The position numbers and the translations under genes were made by a program. From assembly GCA_964496495.1 (NCBI GenBank), contig CAZBZU010000004.1, positions 1 through 64,000 on the forward strand: a stretch of DNA of 64,000 nucleotides. Direction: 5' to 3'. This document shows, in pieces, positions 52,827-60,703 of the stretch. Below the pieces are notes generated by a model. That model ran no database searches. It saw only the letters and a list, made by a program, of their open reading frames with translations, and was not told the DNA's origin. This DNA comes from JASBRS01 sp964496495 (GTDB lineage Bacteria > Deinococcota > Deinococci > Deinococcales > Trueperaceae). Positions within the stretch are counted from its first letter, which is position 1. Each line of letters begins with the position of its first letter.

Positions 52827-53983
52827 GCCGACCTCCGCTGGTGCTCGGCGGTCTCCCGACCGAAGGCCTCCAGCAGCATGCGGTCGATGGTCTCCAGAGG
52901 GACGTCGCCGTCGTCGGCGAGCGCCTTGACCTCGCGGGTGACGTCGCGCACCGCCTCGTCGGAGAGCTCGAGCGCCAGGTTGCGCGCCCGGGCGGCGATG
53001 GCGTGCCGGCCGGTGAGCCGGCTGCCGAGCTGCATGCGCCGGTCGACGCCGAAGGCCTGCGGCGGGATGGCCTCGTAGCTGCCGGGGTTGACGTAGATGG
53101 CCTTGAGGTGCATGCCCGCCTTGTGGTTGTAGGCAAAGGGCCCGGTCAGGTAGTTGTTGAAGGGGATCTCGATGCCGGTCATGCGCGCGATCATGCGGTC
53201 GAGCTCGGGCAGCAGCGTGAGATCGTACTTCGTCGCCAGACGCTCCGGGTTGAGCGTGAACATGCGCGCCATCAAGCCGCCCAGCGGGGTGATGCCGTTG
53301 CGCTCGCCGATCCCCATGACGCTGGTGTCCACGTGGGTGCAGCCGCTGCGAACGGCCTCGAAGGCGTTGGCGATGGCGCAGCCGGTGTCGTTGTGGCCGT
53401 GGAACTCGATGTCGCAGTGGACGGCCTGGCGCACGTCCGCCACCAGCTCGCGGACCTGGGCCGGGGTGGCGATACCGACGGTATCGGCCAGCCCGACGCG
53501 GTCGACGCCCGCGCGGTCGGCCGCCTGGTAGACCCGCAGCAGGTCGCGCTTGTCGGAGCGGAAGGTGTCCTCGGAGGAGAAGCGCACGTTGCGCTCCCGC
53601 CCCTTGACGTACTCGATGACCTCGAGGCTCTGATCGATGATCTCGTCGACGCTCTTGCCGTGGCTGCTGCTGGCCAGCTCGCGCGAGGTGGCGAAGAGGA
53701 TGTCGACGCCGTAGACGCCGCACTCGACCGCAACGCGCGCGTCGTGGAGGTTGGCACGCGTGTGGGTGAGGATGCGCGCGTTCAGCCCCAGCCCGGCGAT
53801 GGTCTCGCACGCCTTGCGCGATGCAGGAGACGCCACCGGTGTGGTCAGCTCGATGAACTCCACGCCGAAGGCGTCGAGCAGTCTCACGATCTCGATCTTG
53901 TCCGGGAGCGAGAAGTTGCCCAGGGCGAACTGCTCGCCCTCGCGCAGCGTGGAGTCGATGATGTGCCAGTCGCGCAGTGCCAT
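52823..53983 (-). CDS. homocitrate synthase
   Basis: Condenses acetyl-CoA with 2-oxoglutarate, the committing step to lysine by the aminoadipate route. 386 residues. HMGL-like TIM barrel with IIDSTLREGEQFA, the metal-binding FHGHNDTGCAIANA and SVMGIGERNGITPLGGLM, and the Lys/His region YNHKAGMHLKAIYVNPGSYE, which distinguishes homocitrate from isopropylmalate synthases. ATG 53983 sits 3 nt after GAGGTG; an in-frame GTG 53989 is an alternative. First gene of the operon, behind a TTGACA promoter. Lysine feedback inhibition is known in Thermus. Confidence 0.94.
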   Translation of the reverse strand: MALRDWHIIDSTLREGEQFALGNFSLPDKIEIVRLLDAFGVEFIELTTPVASPASRKACETIAGLGLNARILTHTRANLHDARVAVECGVYGVDILFATSRELASSSHGKSVDEIIDQSLEVIEYVKGRERNVRFSSEDTFRSDKRDLLRVYQAADRAGVDRVGLADTVGIATPAQVRELVADVRQAVHCDIEFHGHNDTGCAIANAFEAVRSGCTHVDTSVMGIGERNGITPLGGLMARMFTLNPERLATKYDLTLLPELDRMIARMTGIEIPFNNYLTGPFAYNHKAGMHLKAIYVNPGSYEAIPPQAFGVDRRMQLGSRLTGRHAIAARARNLALELSDEAVRDVTREVKALADDGDVPLETIDRMLLEAFGRETAEHQRRSA

Positions 53984-54104
53984 CCTCACCTCGCGCGGCG
54001 ACCTCGCGGCCTGCCGCCTGCATCCGTCACGCCTCTTTCGTTCCGTAAGCGCTGTCCCGGAAGCCGGGATGCGGCCCGCCCGCCTCCGCCCACGCTAGGC
54101 TGGC

Positions 54105-54134
54105 ATCCTACGAGTGCGGGCGCAAGGCTGTCAA
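54105..54134 (-). promoter_or_regulatory. promoter of the lysine operon
   Basis: Consensus -35 TTGACA (54129-54134), an 18-nt spacer, and -10 TAGGAT (54105-54110) on the reverse strand. The expected start is near 54098, giving a leader of about 115 nt before homocitrate synthase. The leader contains a small CCCGG/CCGGG hairpin. Confidence 0.75.
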
Positions 54135-54149
54135 GCCGTGAATATACGA

Positions 54150-54177
54150 TGAGAATGGGGAAGGATGACGATTCTCA
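54150..54177. promoter_or_regulatory. inverted repeat upstream of the lysine operon promoter
   Basis: TGAGAAT (54150-54156), 14-nt spacer, ATTCTCA (54171-54177), a perfect 7-bp dyad placed 16 nt upstream of the -35 box. It may be an activator or repressor site; no regulator is encoded nearby. Confidence 0.45.
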
Positions 54178-54275
54178 GGGCGGCGCGGCGGCGCGCAGTG
54201 CATCCTCTCGAGGGCCACGGGCCGCGCCTGGGATTGCCTGGCCACAACTGCCGATTGGTTTCGATTGTTAAGCAC

Positions 54276-55004
54276 TCAGGCGCCGACCGCCACCAGGCCC
54301 AGCGGCACTTCGCCGCGGCCGTCCACCTGCAACAGCTCGGCCAGCTCGTCGTCGTAGAACTCCGCCAGGAAGCTGGCGGCCAGGCCCATGCCGGTGGCGC
54401 TCAGGACCACCGACTGGGCGGCCGCCCCGACATCCAGGCAGAGGTAGCGCAGCGCCCGGCCGCTGCCGCCGTCGCGGTGGCGAGCGAAGATGCCGGTGAA
54501 GCACAGGGCGACCGCCTGGGCCGCCACGTCCAGCGAGGTCACCAGCGACGCCTCGAAGCGCTCGCTGGGATCGCCGATGGCGAGGTGCTCCAGGGTGTGA
54601 TCGCGAGGGTTGTAGTGGTACACCCCCGCGAACAGGTTCTCGACCTGGCGCGCCACCACGTACGCCTCGATGCTGGAGACGCCGGCGGAGGACAGGTGGG
54701 TGCGCTCGTGCCCGTAGGTGAATCCCGCGGCGCCCCAGAGCAGCTGGGAGAGCTGCGACTGCCGCAGCCGGCCCCCCTCGGCGACGCCGTCTCGCGCGCT
54801 GGACAGTGCGGTCCACAGCCCCGTGCCGCCCTTCAGCTGGGGCACCGGCAACGACGCTACCTCGCAGGGGTTGGCGTACACCTTGAACGGCGGCGCGGCA
54901 CGCGCCCGGCTCCTGGGCACGTTGCCCCGGCGATACTTCGTTTGGGCGTGGAACTCCGCCCCTATCGACTTGCCCCGGCTGTGGGCCACGGATAGCGCTC
55001 CCAC
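54276..55004 (-). CDS. SagB/ThcOx family nitroreductase-like oxidoreductase
   Basis: FMN-dependent dehydrogenase fold, 242 residues. Segments include EFHAQTKYRRGNVP at the N-terminus, LSQLLWGAAGFTYGHERTHLSSAG, VENLFAGVYHYNPRDHTLEHLA and the C-terminal VGAAAQSVVLSATGMGLAA. SagB enzymes oxidise azoline rings in peptide natural products, but stand-alone members like this one without a cyclodehydratase usually have unknown roles. TAGACT at 55008-55013 lies only 3 nt before GTG 55004, so the true start may be the GTG at 54989. Followed on the same strand by the lysine operon, behind the latter's own promoter. Confidence 0.78.
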   Translation of the reverse strand: MGALSVAHSRGKSIGAEFHAQTKYRRGNVPRSRARAAPPFKVYANPCEVASLPVPQLKGGTGLWTALSSARDGVAEGGRLRQSQLSQLLWGAAGFTYGHERTHLSSAGVSSIEAYVVARQVENLFAGVYHYNPRDHTLEHLAIGDPSERFEASLVTSLDVAAQAVALCFTGIFARHRDGGSGRALRYLCLDVGAAAQSVVLSATGMGLAASFLAEFYDDELAELLQVDGRGEVPLGLVAVGA

Positions 55005-55065
55005 GCGAGTCTAGCACCCGCCAGTTCCGCTCACTCGGTGTGTCGCGCGGAGCCGCCGACGAGGG

Positions 55066-55071
55066 TAGCCT
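55066..55071 (+). promoter_or_regulatory. -10 box TAGCCT, leaderless-type promoter of mutY
   Basis: TAGCCT ends 5 nt before GTG 55077, so the transcript would start at the codon. It also helps to choose this start over the in-frame 55038. Confidence 0.45.
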
Positions 55072-55076
55072 GGGGC

Positions 55077-56108
55077 GTGCGAGACGCCTTACTGGCCTGG
55101 TTCGACGAGAGCGCCCGGCGGCTGCCCTGGCGTGAGCCGTCGAACCGCTCGGACCCCTACCGCGTGCTCGTCGCCGAGGTGATGCTGCAGCAGACGCAGG
55201 TCGCCACCGTCGTCCCCTACTACGGCCGCTGGCTGGACCGCTTCCCCGACCTGCGCTCGCTCGCGGACGCCGACGACGCCGCCGTGTTGCGCGCCTGGCA
55301 GGGGCTGGGGTACTACCGGCGGGCACGCAACCTGCAGCGGGCCGCGCGCGAGGCCGTGGCGCGCTTCGGAGGAACGCTGCCGCCGGACCGCTCGGCGCTC
55401 GCCAGCCTCCCCGGCATCGGCCCCTACACCTCTGCGGCGGTGGCGGCCCTGGCCTTCGGCCGCCGGGAGATCGCCGTCGATGGCAACGTCCGCCGCCTGG
55501 CGTGCCGGTTACACGCCTGGGACACGCCGCCGAGTGACCTCGCCGTCGAGCGCGCCCTGCAGGAGCGGCTGGGAGACCCCACCGAAGGCCGGGCGCACCC
55601 GGGTGACGCGGGCCGCCTGGCCGAGGCGCTCATCGAGCTCGGGGCGCTCGTCTGCACCGCCGCGACGCCCGCCTGCGGGCGCTGTCCGCTGGCCGCCGGC
55701 TGCGCCGCCCATGGCCGCCGCGTGCCGGAGAGCATCCCCCGCGCCAGACCGCGCCGCGCGCCGCCCCTGAGACGCCGCTTCGCGTTGGTCGCGATCGACG
55801 ACCGTCAGGTGTGGCTGTGCCGGCGCCAGGACGACGAGCTGCTCGGGGGGCTGTGGGGCTTCCCGCAGGTGGGCGAGGCGCCGGTGCAGGGACGCTGCCT
55901 CGACACGGTGCGGCACGCCTACAGTCACTTCCGCCTGGAGCTGGTGCCGGTGCTGGTGCCGGCCGACCACCCGCAGCTGATCCACGCGACCGGCGCGGCG
56001 CCGCACCCGTTCGCGTCGCTGCGCGAGCTGCCCCTGTCGAAGGTGGACCTGCGCGTGCTTGCGCGCCTCGCGGCCGCCGGCCTGGTACCCCGCGCGGCGG
56101 TATCCTGA
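55077..56108 (+). CDS. mutY: A/G-specific adenine glycosylase MutY
   Basis: Removes adenine mispaired with 8-oxoguanine. 343 residues. The catalytic glutamate is in AEVMLQQTQVATV. The helix-hairpin-helix is LPGIGPYTSAAV and the catalytic Asp is in AVDGNVRRL. The [4Fe-4S] cluster loop has Cys spaced C-x6-C-x2-C-x5-C (CTAATPACGRCPLAAGC). The C-terminal MutT-like 8-oxoG recognition domain starts about residue 235 (RRRFALVAIDDRQVWLCRR). Together with the Nudix hydrolase at 22492 it makes up part of the GO system. The downstream thioesterase begins 3 nt later. Confidence 0.94.
   Translation: MRDALLAWFDESARRLPWREPSNRSDPYRVLVAEVMLQQTQVATVVPYYGRWLDRFPDLRSLADADDAAVLRAWQGLGYYRRARNLQRAAREAVARFGGTLPPDRSALASLPGIGPYTSAAVAALAFGRREIAVDGNVRRLACRLHAWDTPPSDLAVERALQERLGDPTEGRAHPGDAGRLAEALIELGALVCTAATPACGRCPLAAGCAAHGRRVPESIPRARPRRAPPLRRRFALVAIDDRQVWLCRRQDDELLGGLWGFPQVGEAPVQGRCLDTVRHAYSHFRLELVPVLVPADHPQLIHATGAAPHPFASLRELPLSKVDLRVLARLAAAGLVPRAAVS
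56101..56106 (+). promoter_or_regulatory. -10 candidate TATCCT at the end of mutY, before the thioesterase
   Basis: TATCCT ends 5 nt before ATG 56112 and overlaps the mutY stop codon. Leaderless-type spacing; no Shine-Dalgarno sequence is present. Confidence 0.4.
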
Positions 56109-56111
56109 CGC

Positions 56112-56564
56112 ATGCCCAGGAGCGCGACGAGCGACGCCGCCACCGCCGACGGGCCCGTGCTGCAGCTCCGCGTACGCTTCGCGGAGACCGACCAGATGGG
56201 GGTGGCCCACCACGCCATCTACCCCGTCTGGATGGAGGCCGGCCGCGTCCAATGGATGCGCGCGCACGGTCTCTCCTACGGCGACATCGAGGCGGGCGGC
56301 ATCTCGCTGGCGGTGTCCGCCTTGGAGATCAGCTACCGAGCCGGCGCCCACTTCGACGACCTCATCACCGTGGCCACGCGCCTGGTGCGGGCGCGCAGCC
56401 GGCTGCTGCGCTTCGAGTACGGCCTCACGCGCGGCGCGGGACCCCCGACGCTCATCGCCACCGGAGCCACCGTGCACGTTCCCACGGACCGCCAGGGCCG
56501 GGCCGTACGCCTGCCGCCCGAGTGGCTCACGCCGTTCGCGGCGCTCGTCGAAACGCCCGCGTGA
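56112..56564 (+). CDS. acyl-CoA thioesterase (4HBT/YbgC hot-dog family)
   Basis: 150 residues. The hot-dog signature RFAETDQMGVAHHAIYPVWMEAGR (residues about 22-45) carries the catalytic Asp in ETDQMG, as in 4-hydroxybenzoyl-CoA and YbgC thioesterases. EISYRAGAHFDDLITVAT follows. It hydrolyses an acyl-CoA; the chain cannot be named. The first 14 residues are low complexity. Located 3 nt after mutY, probably coexpressed, without an obvious functional link. Confidence 0.88.
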   Translation: MPRSATSDAATADGPVLQLRVRFAETDQMGVAHHAIYPVWMEAGRVQWMRAHGLSYGDIEAGGISLAVSALEISYRAGAHFDDLITVATRLVRARSRLLRFEYGLTRGAGPPTLIATGATVHVPTDRQGRAVRLPPEWLTPFAALVETPA

Positions 56565-56606
56565 GCTGCGCGCTGCGCCACCTGCGGCCGCGACCCGCGC
56601 CTCATC

Positions 56607-56612
56607 TATACT
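56607..56612 (+). promoter_or_regulatory. -10 box TATACT upstream of guaB
   Basis: TATACT with the expected transcription start at A619/A620 of the local numbering (56619-56620), which coincides with the ATG of a 16-codon ORF. guaB begins about 54 nt further on. Confidence 0.6.
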
Positions 56613-56619
56613 GTGCCCA

Positions 56620-56670
56620 ATGCCGGCTTTCGAGTGCGCTCGCGCGTGCCCGGCGGCCCTTTCGAGGTGA
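56620..56670 (+). CDS. possible leaderless 16-residue leader peptide upstream of guaB
   Basis: ATG 56620 lies 7 nt after TATACT and opens a 16-codon ORF (MPAFECARACPAALSR) that ends with TGA at 56668-56670. This stop overlaps the GAGGTGA ribosome-binding sequence of guaB, 3 nt before its ATG. Translation of this ORF would place ribosomes on the guaB initiation site. It may be regulatory, or coincidence; there is no run of a single codon to suggest attenuation. Confidence 0.35.
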   Translation: MPAFECARACPAALSR

Positions 56671-56673
56671 AGC

Positions 56674-58182
56674 ATGAGCGACACGCCACCGTCCCCCCTC
56701 GCGGACGCGCGAACGCGGCCGGGAAAGATCGTCGGCGAAGCGCTGACGTTCGACGACGTCCTGCTGGTGCCGGCACGCTCCGCCGTGCTCCCGCGCGACA
56801 CCTCGGTGGCGTCGCGCTTCTCGCGCGGCGTGACGCTGCAGATCCCGGTGGTGTCCGCCGCCATGGACACCGTCACGGAGACCCAGATGGCGGTGGCTAT
56901 CGCCCGGCAGGGCGGTATCGGGGTGATCCACAAGAAGATGGCGGTCGAGGCCCAGGCCGAGATGGTGCGCAAGGTCAAGCGCTCCGAGTCCGGCATGATC
57001 GTCGACCCCATCACGCTCGGCCGCGGCGCCACGCTGGCCGACGCCGAGCACCTGATGAGCGAGTACCGCATCAGCGGCGTGCCCATCGTGGAGGAGGGTG
57101 GGCGGCTGGTGGGCATCCTCACCAACCGCGACCTGCGCTTCGAGACCGACTACAGCAAGCGCGTCGAGGAGCTGATGACCGCGAGCGACCTGGTGACGGT
57201 GCCGGTGGGCACCACGCTGGAGCGTGCGCGCGACATCCTGCGCAGCCACAAGGTCGAGAAGCTGCTGGTGGTGGACGACGACAACATCCTCCGGGGCCTC
57301 ATCACCATCAAGGACATCATGAAGAAGCTCGAGTTCCCCGACGCCGCCAAGGACGAGCTCGGCCGCTTGCGCGTGGCGGCGGCGGTGGGGGTGTCGCAGG
57401 ACTTGGAGGCCCGCAGCGCCGCGCTGGTGGAGGCGGGCGTGGACGCGCTGGTGCTCGATAGCGCCCACGGGCACTCCCAGGGCATCCTCGACGCGCTGAC
57501 CTACCTCAAGGAGTCCTATCCGCAGGCCGACGTGGTGGCCGGCAACATCGCCACCGCCGAAGCGGCGGCGGACCTGGTCGAGCGCGGCGCCGACGCCGTC
57601 AAGGTGGGGGTGGGGCCAGGCAGCATCTGCACCACCAGGGTGGTGACCGGGGTGGGCATGCCGCAGTTGAGCGCCATCCTGGCGATCGCCGAGGTCACCC
57701 ATGCCGCGGGCGTCCCCCTCATCGCCGACGGCGGCATCAAGTTCAGCGGCGACGTCCCCAAGGCCCTGGCAGCCGGTGCCGACTGCGTGATGGTGGGGTC
57801 GCTGCTGGCCGGAACCAGCGAGGCTCCCGGCGAGGACATCTTGCGCGACGGCCGCCGCTACAAGGCCTACCGCGGGATGGGAAGCCTAGGGGCCATGGCG
57901 GGCGGCAGCGCCGACCGCTACTTCCAGGAGGACGCCAAGAAGCTGGTCCCCGAAGGCATCGAGGGCATGGTCGCCTACAAGGGGCCGGTCGGGGACGTGC
58001 TCTACCAGATGGTCGGCGGCCTGCGCTCGGCGATGGGCTACTGCGGCGCGGAGGACGTGCCCGCGCTGCAGCGCCAGGCGCGCTTCGTCACCATCACCCA
58101 GGCGAGCCTTGTCGAGTCGCACCCGCACGACGTCACCATCACCAAGGACGCGCCCAACTACTCGCTCAAGACGCGCTCCTAG
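56674..58182 (+). CDS. guaB: inosine-5'-monophosphate dehydrogenase
   Basis: Oxidises IMP to XMP, the rate-limiting step to guanine nucleotides. 502 residues. Shows LTFDDVLLVPA at the N-terminus, and two CBS domains about residues 105-220 (ISGVPIVEEGGRLVGILTNRD and EKLLVVDDDNILRGLITIKD). The catalytic loop is GVGPGSICTTRVVTG and the phosphate-binding region is IADGGIKFSGDVPKAL. The mobile flap carries SADRYFQ. ATG has GAGGTGA 5 nt upstream. purF and purL lie a few kilobases away but on the other strand. Confidence 0.96.
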   Translation: MSDTPPSPLADARTRPGKIVGEALTFDDVLLVPARSAVLPRDTSVASRFSRGVTLQIPVVSAAMDTVTETQMAVAIARQGGIGVIHKKMAVEAQAEMVRKVKRSESGMIVDPITLGRGATLADAEHLMSEYRISGVPIVEEGGRLVGILTNRDLRFETDYSKRVEELMTASDLVTVPVGTTLERARDILRSHKVEKLLVVDDDNILRGLITIKDIMKKLEFPDAAKDELGRLRVAAAVGVSQDLEARSAALVEAGVDALVLDSAHGHSQGILDALTYLKESYPQADVVAGNIATAEAAADLVERGADAVKVGVGPGSICTTRVVTGVGMPQLSAILAIAEVTHAAGVPLIADGGIKFSGDVPKALAAGADCVMVGSLLAGTSEAPGEDILRDGRRYKAYRGMGSLGAMAGGSADRYFQEDAKKLVPEGIEGMVAYKGPVGDVLYQMVGGLRSAMGYCGAEDVPALQRQARFVTITQASLVESHPHDVTITKDAPNYSLKTRS

Positions 58183-58235
58183 CGGCACCGGCGCCGCGTC
58201 CGCGCGGGGCGCGGCCGTTCGCTCCGGCGGCGCCT

Positions 58236-59819
58236 TCAGATGCGCAGCTCGAAGTCGCCCTCCGGGCCGATCGAGAGGTACGCCCGCATCACCGGGCCCA
58301 GCCCGAACTTGAGGGCGTGGCCGAACGGGCTCAGCACGCGCTCTGCGGGCTGGTCCAGCGGGAGCAGGTGGTGCCGCAGCCGCTCGAACTGACGGCGGGT
58401 GATGTCGTCCTGGCGCGCGAGCGCCGCGACGGTCTTGCCGCGCAGGCGCTGGAGCGTGGCGTCCAGGTAGCCGTGGCCGCGGTCGACCGTGCCGCGCAGC
58501 GTGGGATCGATGCCGGCGACCTCGCCGAGCAGGCGCTCCATCAGCGCCTCCAGCTCGTCGGTCGCCGTCCGGAACCGCCGCGCATGGCCGCTGCGCTGCA
58601 GCAGCACCCGCTCCCGGCACCCGTCCGGGTCCTGCTGGAATCCCGCGGCATCGAGCCCGTACTTGTCGAGGATGCGCGCCACGGGCGGCTCCAGCAACGT
58701 GGCGGTGGCGCGAGGCCACACCAGCGGCATCGCCACGCCGTGATGGCGGTACACCCCGCGGAGCTGCGCGAAGTAGCGCAGCTCGCCGGGTCCCAGCACG
58801 ACCGCCGCCGTGGGCAGCACCGAATCCTGAACCACGGGCCGCAGGCCGGCGGCGGGCGTGAGCGAGGCCGGGTCCGCCTCGAGCCGGGCGCGCACCTCGT
58901 CCCGCGACAGCATTCGCCCCTCCAACCGGAAGCTGCGCGCCTCGTGGCGCAGCAGCACCCGCCTGGGCGGGCCGTCTTCCTCCACCTCCAGGAACAGGTT
59001 GGTCGCCTCGGCACCGCGCCCCAGCTGCGGCGCGTAGCCCAGCCGCTTGAGCCGCCGCGCCGCCTCGTTGACCTCCACGACCGTGGCCTCCGGCTCCTCC
59101 AGCTCCCGCTCCAGCAGCGGCCTCAACAGCTCCGCCGCCTCGGGCTGCATGGGGTCGAAGAGCGCCAGCCCGGCCTCTCCCAGCACCCGGTAGAGCAGCC
59201 CGGCGAACCAGTCGGCGAAGCTCTCGGCGCTGGCCGCGGTGTCCCGCAACAGCGCCGCGACCTCGTCATGGAAGGGGGGCCGCGGCTCGAGGGCGGCCAG
59301 CGCCGCCTCCACCGCCGCCACCATCGCCCGGGACACGGGCGCGCGGCCCGCGGCCACCTCGGCCGGCAACGCCACACCCACTCGCTGGAGGCGCTCTTCC
59401 CCGTCCAAGAGGTAGGCGTGGTCCACCTCCTGGGTGTCGTGGTCCTGGCTGGCGAGCCAGAAGATCGGCACCACCGGCCGGTCCTCGCGGTCCAGCCGCT
59501 GCGCCAGGCGCAGCGCCGTCACCGCCTTGGAGAGGGTGTAGCCAGGCCCCAGCAAGAGGCCGGTCTGCTGGCCCGTGACCACCGCCCGCGACGCCGGGTG
59601 CTCGAGGCGCTCGAGGGTCCTGAAGACCGCGTCGGGCGCGCCCAGCCGGCGGGCGTGCCGGCGCATCACGGCCGCCAGCCGGCGACGGTCGACGTCGCGC
59701 GGCAGCGTCAACGACGCATCCAGGTCGGCCACCGGCAGATCGAAGAACTCGCTCAGCTCCCCGGCGCGGTAGCGCTCCAGGAAGCTCGTGGGTGACGCCG
59801 GGGATTCGCCATCGGGCAC
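58236..59819 (-). CDS. bshC: putative bacillithiol biosynthesis cysteine-adding enzyme BshC
   Basis: Adds cysteine to glucosamine-malate in bacillithiol synthesis. 527 residues, normal length. The N-terminal Rossmann part carries AVVTGQQTGLLLGPGYTLSK and VPIFWLASQDHDTQEV. The middle ends with DSVLPTAAVVLGPGELRYFAQ, and a C-terminal coiled-coil region starts near residue 415 (TATDELEALMERLLGE). bshA and bshB are not in the window. GTG 59819 has the -10-like TAAGCT only 5 nt upstream. Supports a bacillithiol-using organism, as in Deinococcus and Thermus. Confidence 0.92.
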   Translation of the reverse strand: MPDGESPASPTSFLERYRAGELSEFFDLPVADLDASLTLPRDVDRRRLAAVMRRHARRLGAPDAVFRTLERLEHPASRAVVTGQQTGLLLGPGYTLSKAVTALRLAQRLDREDRPVVPIFWLASQDHDTQEVDHAYLLDGEERLQRVGVALPAEVAAGRAPVSRAMVAAVEAALAALEPRPPFHDEVAALLRDTAASAESFADWFAGLLYRVLGEAGLALFDPMQPEAAELLRPLLERELEEPEATVVEVNEAARRLKRLGYAPQLGRGAEATNLFLEVEEDGPPRRVLLRHEARSFRLEGRMLSRDEVRARLEADPASLTPAAGLRPVVQDSVLPTAAVVLGPGELRYFAQLRGVYRHHGVAMPLVWPRATATLLEPPVARILDKYGLDAAGFQQDPDGCRERVLLQRSGHARRFRTATDELEALMERLLGEVAGIDPTLRGTVDRGHGYLDATLQRLRGKTVAALARQDDITRRQFERLRHHLLPLDQPAERVLSPFGHALKFGLGPVMRAYLSIGPEGDFELRI

Positions 59820-59824
59820 GCGCC

Positions 59825-59830
59825 AGCTTA
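59825..59830 (-). promoter_or_regulatory. -10 box TAAGCT, leaderless-type promoter of bshC
   Basis: TAAGCT on the reverse strand ends 5 nt before GTG 59819. No Shine-Dalgarno sequence. Confidence 0.45.
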
Positions 59831-59899
59831 CCGTCCGTCGGAGGCCGCGGGCGTCGCCCGCTACGCAGGCCGGCCGCGGGACGCCGCCCGGGCGCGTGG

Positions 59900-59905
59900 T
59901 AGAAT
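59900..59905 (+). promoter_or_regulatory. -10 box TAGAAT of the comB-like operon
   Basis: TAGAAT with predicted transcription start near 59912, giving a leader of about 57 nt that contains the hairpin 59920-59944. Confidence 0.5.
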
Positions 59906-59919
59906 CCCGTTCGTGCGCG

Positions 59920-59944
59920 CCGGGCGGCGACTCTCGCCGCCCGG
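59920..59944 (+). promoter_or_regulatory. strong hairpin in the 5' leader of the comB-like gene
   Basis: A perfect 10-bp stem CCGGGCGGCG / CGCCGCCCGG with a 5-nt loop, starting about 8 nt after the predicted transcription start and 24 nt before the ATG. Possibly a stability or attenuation element. Confidence 0.45.
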
Positions 59945-59968
59945 GGGCCGCGCCGAGCAGTCGCTCCT

Positions 59969-60703
59969 ATGCGCATCCACGCCGATCTCACCCCGCAAGA
60001 CCGCTACCAGGACGTCGTGATGCTCATCGACGTGCTAAGGACCTCCACCGTCGCACCGGTGCTGTTCGAGCGGGGGCTGGAGACGCTGGCCCTCACGCCC
60101 AGCCTTCGCAGCGCTCGCGGGGCGGCACGCCAGGGCTGGTTGCTGCTGGGCGAGCGTCAGGGCGTCCCGGCGGAAGGCTTCAACTACGGGAACTCGCCGG
60201 CGGAGCTCGCCGGCATGGACTTCAGCGGCCGGCGTGCGGTCATGGTCTCCGAGAACCTGCCGCGATGGCTGGCCACCGTGGCCGGCGCCCGGCGCGTGCT
60301 GCTGGCGTCGCTGTACAACGCCGCGGCCGCCGCCGAGGTGGCATCGCGCCAGGCGCAGGAGCGCATCGATCTGGTCGGCTGCGGCTTCGAGGGCGAGCCC
60401 GACCTCGACGACGCGCTCGCGGCCGGCCTGCTTGCCGCCGTTCTGGGGGAGCGGCTACCTAGCGCCGCGCGCACCGGCTCCACCCGCTTCGCGCTCAGCC
60501 TGCTGCGCGCCTTCCCCGACCCCATGGAGGCGTTGTGGCAATCGGTGTCGGGCCACTATCTGCGGCGCGTGGGGCTGGAACGCGACCTGGCATTCGCCGC
60601 CCAGGTGTCGATGAGCGGCGTGGTCCCCCAGCTCGTCGGCCAGCAAGAGGGCGCAGGCAGCGCCCCTCTCTACCTCTTCGCGCCCGCCCCACGACCCAGC
60701 TGA
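59969..60703 (+). CDS. ComB-like 2-phosphosulfolactate phosphatase family protein
   Basis: 244 residues of PF04029. The family motifs are VVMLIDVLRTSTVAPVLFERG, LLGERQGVPAEGFNYGNSP and SLYNAAAAAEVA. In methanogens and some bacteria ComB removes phosphate from 2-phosphosulfolactate on the way to coenzyme M or sulfolactate; no ComA or ComC is present here, so the actual substrate is uncertain. Its stop codon overlaps the ATG of the glycosyltransferase by one base, so the two are coupled. Confidence 0.85.
   Translation: MRIHADLTPQDRYQDVVMLIDVLRTSTVAPVLFERGLETLALTPSLRSARGAARQGWLLLGERQGVPAEGFNYGNSPAELAGMDFSGRRAVMVSENLPRWLATVAGARRVLLASLYNAAAAAEVASRQAQERIDLVGCGFEGEPDLDDALAAGLLAAVLGERLPSAARTGSTRFALSLLRAFPDPMEALWQSVSGHYLRRVGLERDLAFAAQVSMSGVVPQLVGQQEGAGSAPLYLFAPAPRPS

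Noticed and set aside
53984..54098. Lysine riboswitch or peptide attenuator in the lysine operon leader
   Set aside because: No lysine-codon-rich leader ORF and no L-box-like conserved core; only a short CCCGG/CCGGG hairpin.
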